Positions 1-5,388 of a stretch of 12,420 nt of DNA are shown here, piece after piece (the first letter of the stretch is position 1; each line of letters opens with the position of its first letter). Position numbers and translations under genes: made by a program. The notes beneath the pieces were generated by a model, which saw nothing but the letters and a program-made list of their open reading frames with translations, had not been told where the DNA came from and did no database searches. The stretch is from an uncultured Elusimicrobiales bacterium (GTDB taxonomy: Bacteria > Elusimicrobiota > Elusimicrobia > Elusimicrobiales > Elusimicrobiaceae), in NCBI GenBank assembly GCA_905235355.1, contig CAJOLM010000022.1:1-12420 (forward strand), written 5' to 3'.

Positions 1-1
1 T

Positions 2-67
2 ATTACAGATGAATATGTGCCGCAAAAAGCGACGGAGTTTTTTGCTGCGCTAGAAAAAAATCTGTAA
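2..67 (+). CDS. 3' end of an unidentified gene (partial)
   Basis: An open frame enters from the left edge and ends at TAA (65-67). It gives about 21 residues, ITDEYVPQKATEFFAALEKN followed by L. It is read as a real gene end because the frame is open from the edge and a strong + strand terminator follows 28 bases after the stop. The fragment is a charged, helix-like C-terminus with no motif that names a family, so the function cannot be called. Confidence 0.6.
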   Translation: MTDEYVPQKATEFFAALEKNL

Positions 68-95
68 GCGTGTATCAATTATTTGTGTTTTATCC

Positions 96-118
96 CCCCG
101 CTTTGTGCGGGGTTTTTT
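96..118 (+). terminator. Rho-independent terminator of the upstream gene
   Basis: CCCCGC (96-101) pairs perfectly with GCGGGG (107-112) across a five-base loop, followed by six T's (113-118) and another T-rich stretch. It lies just after the stop codon of the partial gene at the left edge. Its stem is the same six base pairs as the terminator at 7782-7797. Confidence 0.9.
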
Positions 119-157
119 GTTGTTTTTTGGTCGGAAAATGGCAGATAAAAAAAGGGC

Positions 158-185
158 TTGACTTGTTTTTTTTTTTTGATACAAT
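158..185 (+). promoter_or_regulatory. Sigma70-type promoter with a T12 spacer tract, upstream of the prepilin
   Basis: TTGACT (158-163) and TACAAT (180-185) each match the sigma70 consensus at five of six positions and are 16 bases apart. The spacer contains an uninterrupted run of twelve T's (166-177). Transcription would begin near 192, leaving an untranslated leader of about 124 bases before the ATG at 316. One extra T would give the optimal 17-base spacing, and loss of T's would weaken the promoter. Slippage in the tract could therefore change promoter strength. The promoter elements are seen directly; the switching is inferred. Confidence 0.75.
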
Positions 186-210
186 ACAGGGGTATGGACT
201 AAATAAAAAT

Positions 211-290
211 GTCATCCTGAGGTGTTTTTGCTCAGGATCTCTGCCTTGAAAAAGCGATTGAGGTGCTGAGCAGAAACCTCTCAGCACGAC
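211..290. repeat. Inverted pair of palindromic repeat elements in the prepilin mRNA leader
   Basis: Two 31-base units face each other. The forward unit (211-241) has the 8-bp stem ATCCTGAG (214-221) / CTCAGGAT (231-238) with a nine-base loop. The reverse unit (260-290) has the stem GTGCTGAG (263-270) / CTCAGCAC (280-287), also with a nine-base loop. Compared in the same orientation the units agree at 24 of 31 positions. Two stem base pairs differ in both arms (A-T to G-C and C-G to G-C), so pairing is preserved. The layout is like a REP/BIME element. The pair lies between the promoter and the prepilin start, so it would be transcribed as two hairpins. Confidence 0.75.
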
Positions 291-315
291 ACATTAAATG
301 AAAGGAGAAAAGAAT

Positions 316-960
316 ATGGAACAAGTAAATAAAAATAAGAACCATTCCCGAGTGTCTTTATCGGGAATCTTCAACGCATGCCGTGGTCGTGTTGTGCGAA
401 AACAACGGAGCGTGGAAGATCTTGGGTTACAAATTTCGGGGATGGCTGCTTTATTTGATAACAGCACGCGTGCGTTTACGCTAATAGAGTTATTAGTTGT
501 CGTCCTTATTATCGGTATCCTTGCCGCTATCGCGCTGCCGCAATACCAGGTTAGCGTATGCCGCTCTAAACAGGCAAATTTACAGGTATTAGCGCGTTCG
601 GTTTGGGATGCTCAAGAACGCTACAAATTGGCTAATGGTAGTTATGCCCCCAAATTGACAGACCTGGATATAGCCGCTCCGTCCGGATGGACTGTAAATA
701 CTACGGGAACACGATGGAGTTTTGGAGATCAGAGCATTCGATATGAATCGTCCGATGCCCAGTTCCCTCATGTGGATACTGACGTTTGCAATACACGACT
801 TTATCTTTATTTGGGACAATCCGGCGGAAGACCAGGACACTGTATTGCTTTTGAGAAATCCACGCTAGCAGAGAAGATATGTAAAAGTATGGGTGGCACA
901 ACCTCTTACGAGGATTGGAAGCCGAGCGGTACTTCATTTGTTAAACTTTATTCTCTGTAG
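316..960 (+). CDS. Type IV prepilin (PilE-like) with a long leader peptide
   Basis: This 214-residue protein carries the class III signal of type IV pilins. After a 53-residue leader comes F54-T-L-I-E58, with the conserved Glu at mature position 5, and a hydrophobic helix to about residue 74. Prepilin peptidase should cut after Ala53, leaving about 161 residues for assembly at the inner membrane. The residue before the cut is Ala rather than the usual Gly. The mature part has a short globular C-domain with Cys82 and three further cysteines. The start at 316 is preferred because AGGAG (302-306) sits nine bases before it; the ATG at 298 lies ahead of that site and has none of its own. The leader is far longer than a typical type IVa leader, and part of it is encoded by a palindromic repeat. 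The 3' end overlaps the convergent HD gene by 20 bases. Whether it is a major or a minor pilin cannot be told. Confidence 0.9.
   Translation: MEQVNKNKNHSRVSLSGIFNACRGRVVRKQRSVEDLGLQISGMAALFDNSTRAFTLIELLVVVLIIGILAAIALPQYQVSVCRSKQANLQVLARSVWDAQERYKLANGSYAPKLTDLDIAAPSGWTVNTTGTRWSFGDQSIRYESSDAQFPHVDTDVCNTRLYLYLGQSGGRPGHCIAFEKSTLAEKICKSMGGTTSYEDWKPSGTSFVKLYSL
341..446. repeat. Second inverted repeat pair, inside the prepilin leader coding sequence
   Basis: The forward unit (341-371) has an 8-bp stem ATTCCCGA (344-351) / TCGGGAAT (361-368) around the nine-base loop GTGTCTTTA. This is the same architecture as the unit at 211-241, whose loop is GTGTTTTTG, with both flanked by CAT and followed by ATCT. 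The stem bases differ but still pair. A reverse-oriented, decayed unit is suggested at 416-446 by GAAGAT, nine bases between arms, and TCGGGGATGG, but its arms no longer pair. The forward unit is read in frame as part of the pilin leader (about H10 to F19). The forward unit is clear; the reverse one is tentative. Confidence 0.6.
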
Positions 961-1507
961 CGCGCATGGCTTGCAGGGTTTCATCTAACAGTTTGTCTAA
1001 TTCCCAGCCCAGCATTTCTGCGCCCTGGCGGATAACATCACGCGAGCAGCCGGCGGCAAACTTTTTATCTTTAAATTTTTTCTTGAGGCTGGACAGCTCC
1101 ATATCCTGCGTGCTTTTGGACGGGCGCATCCGCGCTGCCGCACCGATAAGCCCGGTCAGCTCGTCGGTAGCAAATAAAATCTTTTCCATTTCATGCTCGG
1201 GCTTAATGTCTGCGCACAAGCCGTATCCGTGCGAGCAAACGGCGCGGGTCAGTTCTTCCCCCGCATTAATTTCCGCTAGTAGTTCCGGTGCTTTTTTACA
1301 ATGCTCTTGCGGATATTTTTCAAAATCTATGTCGTGTAGTAAGCCGCACAAGGACCAAAATTCTTTGTCTGCCCCGTAGCCGAGTTTATCGGCAAAATAT
1401 CCCATGACCGCTTCCACTGTCAGCGCGTGCTGCAAGTGAAAGGGCTCCTCATTATATTTTTTCAGTAAGTCCCACGCTTGGGCGCGGGTAATGGTGGTAG
1501 TCGGCAT
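941..1507 (-). CDS. HD-domain hydrolase
   Basis: This 188-residue soluble protein has the HD superfamily metal-binding pattern: H27, the H58-D59 doublet in LLHDID, H93 and D115 in ATDEL. The family hydrolyses phosphoesters such as nucleotides, using one or two metal ions. Short stand-alone HD proteins like this are mostly uncharacterised, so the substrate is unknown. AGGAGA lies just before the ATG, and its first A-G-G follows directly from the TAG stop of the upstream gene (TAGGAG), so translation is probably coupled to it. The gene is last in the - strand run. Its stop lies inside the 3' end of the convergent prepilin gene, and no terminator is visible between them. Confidence 0.88.
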   Translation of the reverse strand: MPTTTITRAQAWDLLKKYNEEPFHLQHALTVEAVMGYFADKLGYGADKEFWSLCGLLHDIDFEKYPQEHCKKAPELLAEINAGEELTRAVCSHGYGLCADIKPEHEMEKILFATDELTGLIGAAARMRPSKSTQDMELSSLKKKFKDKKFAAGCSRDVIRQGAEMLGWELDKLLDETLQAMRATENKV

Positions 1508-1515
1508 ATTCTCTC

Positions 1516-2337
1516 CTAAAAATTATCCCAGTTATATTCGTCGTTAAGCAGCATAATGACCGTCGGGTCGTGCTTGGGTAGTTCCCGGCGCATAAAATAT
1601 TTTTTCAGGCTCGGGCGCTTGGTGGTATTGTAGCAAATGGCCTTGTAATAATTGGGGAAATACGCTTTTAAATACGGATAAATCCCCATGCCGCTGGAGA
1701 TAGCCAGGGGCTTAATTTGGTCAATGCGTTTTTGCGTTTTGGCCACGAGTTCGGCGATTTGCTGCGGCGTCATATCCTTTTCAAATCCGGTAATAAATAA
1801 AATGACATTTAGGCCGTTTTTCACGAGCAGCTTGGCCTGGGCGTCGTCTGTATAGGGCGGCTCAAAAATTAAATTTTGAAGCGGGACGCCGCTCACGCGC
1901 GCAATTTCTTTTACGTCGTCAATTTGCTGCTGCGTAAGAGACGTTTTCATATCAATCCAAAAATAGGCGTGCTGCGGGTCCTTGGGCGTGGCAAAAACCG
2001 CCTGCAAGGTCATTTGATTAGGAAATTGCCGCTTGTCATGCGCCACGCGGATTTCGCGCTTGCCCGGCTCTGTAAATGTGTCAATTTCAAAACCCTGATA
2101 GCGGCGCGATTTGGTCAGCATACGCTGACGCTCATTGGTCTGGTGAATATAAGAAAACACTTCGGGCCGCCAGGTGGTAGGAGCGGCAGCCTGGCTCGGC
2201 TCTGTAACGGGCTGTATATCGCGCAAATGTCCTAAAACATATAGGTATGCCCCCCCGCTGTACGCGGAGGCAAGCAAGACCAAAATCCCTAGGATTATCA
2301 GCCCTTTGCGGAAATAGTGGTGAGAAGTTTTGCTCAT
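1516..2337 (-). CDS. Membrane-anchored GDPD-like phosphodiesterase, copy 2 of a tandem pair
   Basis: This protein of 273 residues has one N-terminal membrane helix (about 12-35), so the rest probably lies in the periplasm. The body keeps the pattern of PLC-like TIM-barrel phosphodiesterases of the glycerophosphodiester phosphodiesterase superfamily: H65 in IHQTN, E84-x-D86, A99-H100-D101 and D129-x-K131. The usual GDPD opening His-Arg-Gly is absent. The spacing H..N, ExD, AH, DxK also recalls FAM151/menorin proteins. It is clearly a paralogue of the gene just upstream: both end with a YPYLK..FP..YKAI segment, RPSLKKYF and DPTV..(N/Q)DEY. The start is supported by AGGAG (2347-2351, - strand), which overlaps the upstream TAG stop. 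A phosphodiesterase role is inferred from the fold motifs and the substrate is unknown. A non-enzymatic role is possible. Confidence 0.72.
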   Translation of the reverse strand: MSKTSHHYFRKGLIILGILVLLASAYSGGAYLYVLGHLRDIQPVTEPSQAAAPTTWRPEVFSYIHQTNERQRMLTKSRRYQGFEIDTFTEPGKREIRVAHDKRQFPNQMTLQAVFATPKDPQHAYFWIDMKTSLTQQQIDDVKEIARVSGVPLQNLIFEPPYTDDAQAKLLVKNGLNVILFITGFEKDMTPQQIAELVAKTQKRIDQIKPLAISSGMGIYPYLKAYFPNYYKAICYNTTKRPSLKKYFMRRELPKHDPTVIMLLNDEYNWDNF

Positions 2338-2349
2338 TTGTTTACGCTC

Positions 2350-3132
2350 CTAGAAAGGTAAAAATGTATATTCGTCTTGCATCCATACCTGTACGGTAGG
2401 GTCCTGCATAATCGCGCGGGCTAAGAAGTATTTTTTCAGGCTTGGCCGCACGGTAGTAGAGGAATAAATCGCCTTGTTATAATGCGGGAAATAAGTTTTT
2501 AAATACGGATATTTTCCCAAACTGGCGGAAATGGCAAAGGGTTGGTATCGGCGCAATAGCTCCTCTAACTGTGCATTGAGCTGTGCGCGCTTTTGAGCGT
2601 TGCCTGCATCTTCTATAAATTCGCTCGGTAGTTGCAGCAAAATAGTCAGGCCGTTGGCATTTAATAAATCCGCTTGTGGGCCGGCGCTTGTTTCAAATAA
2701 AATGCGCCGCGGATTGATATGATAGCGACGGGCTAAATCCTTGATGTAATTGATTTCGTCCTGTGTGAGATTTATTTTTAAATCCAGCCAAAAAGTTTTG
2801 CTTTCGGGTTTTTCCAGGGCGGCAAAAATAGTTTCTAACGGAACAGCTTTGTCAAAACGAGACGGGTCGTGAGCGGCGACTAATTGTCCGTCTTTGCGGT
2901 TAATATCTATTTCCACGCCGTCGTAGCGGTTTTGTTTGGCTTGGGCGCGGCGCGCGGAATTAACCGCGTGAATTGTTTTCACTTGCGGGCGCGTAGCTAA
3001 AGAAGTAATTTCCACCGGGGCCGTCAGTGGCGTAAGCGGACGCATTTTCATCCACACATAGCCGTACATGGCTGTGGTATAAAGTAGCGAACATACAATG
3101 AGTAAAATGAAAAGGCGGCAAATTGTTTTCAT
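2350..3132 (-). CDS. Membrane-anchored GDPD-like phosphodiesterase, copy 1 of a tandem pair
   Basis: This 260-residue protein opens with MKTICRLFILLIVC, a single N-terminal membrane helix (to about residue 27), followed by a probable periplasmic domain. Candidate catalytic residues are H55 in IHAVN, E74-x-D76, A87-H88-D89 and D117-x-K119, which match the GDPD-like TIM-barrel pattern more closely than the downstream copy does (VEIDINRKDGQLVAAHD). An in-frame ATG at 3258 was rejected because it would extend through the DUF805 gene and put a basic segment before the membrane helix. The chosen ATG has no Shine-Dalgarno site. Only nine bases separate it from a strong hairpin, so how it is translated is unclear. 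The downstream copy follows after 12 bases. Confidence 0.72.
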   Translation of the reverse strand: MKTICRLFILLIVCSLLYTTAMYGYVWMKMRPLTPLTAPVEITSLATRPQVKTIHAVNSARRAQAKQNRYDGVEIDINRKDGQLVAAHDPSRFDKAVPLETIFAALEKPESKTFWLDLKINLTQDEINYIKDLARRYHINPRRILFETSAGPQADLLNANGLTILLQLPSEFIEDAGNAQKRAQLNAQLEELLRRYQPFAISASLGKYPYLKTYFPHYNKAIYSSTTVRPSLKKYFLARAIMQDPTVQVWMQDEYTFLPF

Positions 3133-3141
3133 GACACAAGA

Positions 3142-3165
3142 AAACGCCCGCCGGAGCGGGCGTTT
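3142..3165 (-). terminator. Hairpin terminator or attenuator between DUF805 and the GDPD-like pair
   Basis: A perfect 10-bp stem, AAACGCCCGC (3142-3151) with GCGGGCGTTT (3156-3165), closes a four-base loop. On the - strand it is followed by a T-rich run (TTTTCTT). It lies 11 bases after the DUF805 stop and nine bases before the ATG of the next gene, where a ribosome site would normally be. It should end or reduce transcription coming from DUF805. The T run is short, so partial read-through into the GDPD-like genes is plausible. Confidence 0.75.
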
Positions 3166-3176
3166 GACAGAAAGAT

Positions 3177-3509
3177 TTATTTTTTGCTCGGCAATACGTA
3201 AAATACCAGCAGGATAATCCAGCCGATAAACGGTACGAAGTTGAGCAAGTACCACCAACCGCTGCGGCCAATGTCGTGCAAGCGGCGGATAGAGATAGCT
3301 AAGTTAGGGAGTAACAGAGCCAAAGCATACAACACATAGAGTACTGTAAAGATAGTACCTACAGTGTTTTCCATGGACCCCAACCAGCTCAATACAAAGG
3401 CGATAATGACATTAAACAACGTAAACAACCAAAATTGTTTACGGGTGGCACGGCCTGCAAAATCCACATAATGATTTTTAATCACATCAATGAAATACGT
3501 ATTAAACAT
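3177..3509 (-). CDS. DUF805 membrane protein
   Basis: At 110 residues this protein has the DUF805 layout. There is a short N-terminal part with FAGRATRKQFW (residues about 18-28), then hydrophobic helices, then the hallmark RRLHDIGRSGWW before a last helix ending in VLPSKK. It should span the inner membrane three or four times. The family's function is not known. The start at 3509 is chosen over an ATG nine codons upstream because AGGAGG (3517-3522, - strand) sits seven bases before it. An extended -10 box (TGCTATAGT, 3544-3552) lies in the gap behind the sulfatase-like gene, so the gene may have its own promoter. A strong hairpin follows its stop. Confidence 0.9.
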   Translation of the reverse strand: MFNTYFIDVIKNHYVDFAGRATRKQFWLFTLFNVIIAFVLSWLGSMENTVGTIFTVLYVLYALALLLPNLAISIRRLHDIGRSGWWYLLNFVPFIGWIILLVFYVLPSKK

Positions 3510-3543
3510 TTCCCTTCCTCCTATAAAATAATCCAACAGAAAT

Positions 3544-3552
3544 ACTATAGCA
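3544..3552 (-). promoter_or_regulatory. Probable extended -10 promoter of the DUF805 gene
   Basis: On the - strand TGC directly precedes TATAGT, an extended -10 element, about 34 bases before the DUF805 ATG. Upstream is an AT-rich stretch including a 14-bp A/T palindrome (3554-3567) that could serve as an UP-like element. No convincing -35 box is visible. Confidence 0.45.
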
Positions 3553-3568
3553 TTTTTTTATAAAAAAG

Positions 3569-5365
3569 TTATTTATAAAAATGACTAAATTCTTGTAAGC
3601 TTTCCCCCAAGGCCCGGGCACTGACCGGGGTGTTTTGCGGAATAAAATCTTCGTCATAAGTGGTCATACCGCCGTAATTGTTAAGAACAGATATTTTGTC
3701 CCCTTCTTGCACGGCCTTGTTGGTGTAACTGGAAATAATGGTCCACGGGCGCGGAGTCGGGTCAAATAAATCGGTGCCGGAACTGTAATCTGCCGCTGGA
3801 TTGGTGCAGCCCAGCGCGTGTGTCAGCAACGCTGGAACTACATCATAATGGGCGGTGCGGCGTGTGGCTTGCTGTCCTTTTTTACCGGGCCACCATACCA
3901 GAAGCGGCACGCGTGTTTGATACTTGGCAAAATTGCTGTTATGCCCCCAGAAATTATGGCGCGTGTCATTGACTTCTTGACCATGGTCTCCTGTTAAAAC
4001 GATAATGGTGTTTTTATCCAATCCCTCTTTTTTCAGACGTGCAAATACTTGCGCGAGCAGGCTGTCTATATAATGCACGGAATTTTTATAGCGGTTTAAA
4101 TAAGGGGTCGGGTCTGTATTTTTAGTTAACAGTAAATAGTTCATTACATCATTTGCTTGCGGGGTAAACGGACCGGGATAAGCAGCCGGTACTTCCATTC
4201 CATGTGCCGCGTCATAAAATAAGAAGCCAAAGAAAGGCTTACTTTTATCGCGGTTATCCAAAAAGTGCAAAAAATCTTTTTGGGCATCTGCGTCACGTTC
4301 TGCTTTTGTTTCTCCTTTGGAAGAAATACGCAAATTATCAATCCCCGCAAAAACATTTTGGTTAAATTCCGGGCTGTTTAAGCGGGAGCTGGCATAAATG
4401 CCAAATTGGTATCCCCGATCGGCTAATTCTTGCATCAAAACCGGGCGGATTTTGGCGCCTGTTACGCTATCCCAATACGCATACGGCATGGAATAGAAAA
4501 GAGAAAATACGCCGGCTTCTGTGGCATTGCCGCCGGAGAGATGATCGGAAAAATAAAGGCCGTTATCCTGTTTGTATGCGGCGTATGTGTGCGGCATCAC
4601 TTGCGGTGTGAAGGTATCGGCGCGCCAGGCATCAATCAAAATAACCAAAATATTGGGCTTGTTTTGGGCCTTGCAGGTAAGCGGGGCTAGCGGATAATTT
4701 AAAGCTCCGGCGCGAGGTGTTTCGTAGGGTTCGCTTTTCGGCTCAAAACCCATTTTGCGCAAGCGGCGGTTCATGCTCATGGGGTTGGCCCACGGCAGAT
4801 AGGGCACTTGCGTCAGTACGGATGGCACAAGCATAAATTTTCCCCACGCATACATCCCGTTGTAGCCTGCAAAAGTAAAAAACAAAAGGATTGTCAGTAC
4901 GCCGATTTGTTTGCCGGATAATTCTATACGGCGTGCTAATTTGGTCAATCCCCAAGTAGCAGTAAAAATAATTATCAGGCTCAATCCCAATAGTATATAA
5001 GTGCTTGCCGGAAATACAAAAATTTCCCGCCCGGCCGGGCCAAAGAACAGCTGCAGCATGGCCATGCTGATATGAAAGCGGTATTGGGTATATACAAAGA
5101 TATCCAATAGTAGCGCGAGGTTAAACAAAAAGCCAAAACCTATGGCTGCGCCTGAAGCGGCGCGCGGGCCTATTAAACGGCATAGCACGAGCAATACAAA
5201 CAATCCCGTGGCAAACAGAAACATTTGTCCAGGAATAAACAAAGTGGTAAAGAGCGCCCCTGTCCAAGACGGATAAAATCCGCTCACAAAGAAGTAAATG
5301 AGACAGAGCGCACACCATAAAATAAATTCCAGTAGTACAAAGGAAAAAAGATGTTTGATTTTCAT
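3569..5365 (-). CDS. YejM/PbgA-like inner-membrane sulfatase-fold protein
   Basis: This 598-residue protein has about five N-terminal membrane helices (residues 5-175) and a large periplasmic alkaline-phosphatase/sulfatase-fold domain (about 236-540). The stretch PNILVILIDAWRADTF and then SGGNATEAGVFSLFYSMPYA closely matches the E. coli YejM pattern, as does the length (586 residues in E. coli). Candidate metal and active-site residues are present: D245, T282, H388, D460-H461 and H475. In E. coli, YejM binds lipopolysaccharide and adjusts lipid A synthesis through LapB, FtsH and LpxC, and how far it is catalytic is disputed. A phosphoethanolamine or phosphoglycerol transferase role is an alternative here. 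There is no Shine-Dalgarno site. TATAAT ends eight bases before the ATG, so the mRNA may be leaderless. It lies 23 bases after the HEPN-like gene. Confidence 0.82.
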   Translation of the reverse strand: MKIKHLFSFVLLEFILWCALCLIYFFVSGFYPSWTGALFTTLFIPGQMFLFATGLFVLLVLCRLIGPRAASGAAIGFGFLFNLALLLDIFVYTQYRFHISMAMLQLFFGPAGREIFVFPASTYILLGLSLIIIFTATWGLTKLARRIELSGKQIGVLTILLFFTFAGYNGMYAWGKFMLVPSVLTQVPYLPWANPMSMNRRLRKMGFEPKSEPYETPRAGALNYPLAPLTCKAQNKPNILVILIDAWRADTFTPQVMPHTYAAYKQDNGLYFSDHLSGGNATEAGVFSLFYSMPYAYWDSVTGAKIRPVLMQELADRGYQFGIYASSRLNSPEFNQNVFAGIDNLRISSKGETKAERDADAQKDFLHFLDNRDKSKPFFGFLFYDAAHGMEVPAAYPGPFTPQANDVMNYLLLTKNTDPTPYLNRYKNSVHYIDSLLAQVFARLKKEGLDKNTIIVLTGDHGQEVNDTRHNFWGHNSNFAKYQTRVPLLVWWPGKKGQQATRRTAHYDVVPALLTHALGCTNPAADYSSGTDLFDPTPRPWTIISSYTNKAVQEGDKISVLNNYGGMTTYDEDFIPQNTPVSARALGESLQEFSHFYK

Positions 5366-5372
5366 ATTCTAT

Positions 5373-5381
5373 ATTATACCA
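5373..5381 (-). promoter_or_regulatory. Extended -10 promoter, probably giving a leaderless mRNA for the YejM-like gene
   Basis: On the - strand TGG is followed by a perfect TATAAT (5378 down to 5373), then seven bases and the ATG at 5365. Transcription would start at or next to the A of the ATG. It sits in the 23-base gap after the upstream gene. No good -35 box is seen, which fits an extended -10 promoter. Confidence 0.6.
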
Positions 5382-5388
5382 AGTACGC

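Noticed and set aside
90..287. A 65-codon open frame on the - strand across the terminator and pilin promoter
   Set aside because: Its protein is made of translated terminator, poly-A tract and repeat sequence. It has no ribosome site and fits the + strand promoter reading far worse.
298..300. ATG at 298 as the prepilin start
   Set aside because: The AGGAG at 302-306 lies after it and correctly precedes the ATG at 316. Nothing resembling a ribosome site precedes 298.
2960..3271. Overlapping - strand frame of 103 codons across the DUF805/GDPD junction
   Set aside because: It runs through a strong hairpin and two well-supported genes in another frame, and its composition is unlike a protein.
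3554..3567. 14-bp A/T palindrome after the YejM-like gene, considered as a terminator
   Set aside because: The stem is all A-T with no usable loop and would be very weak. It fits better as AT-rich promoter-upstream DNA for DUF805.
4430..4690. Antisense + strand open frame inside the YejM-like gene
   Set aside because: It is a shadow of a strongly conserved coding sequence, with no start signals.
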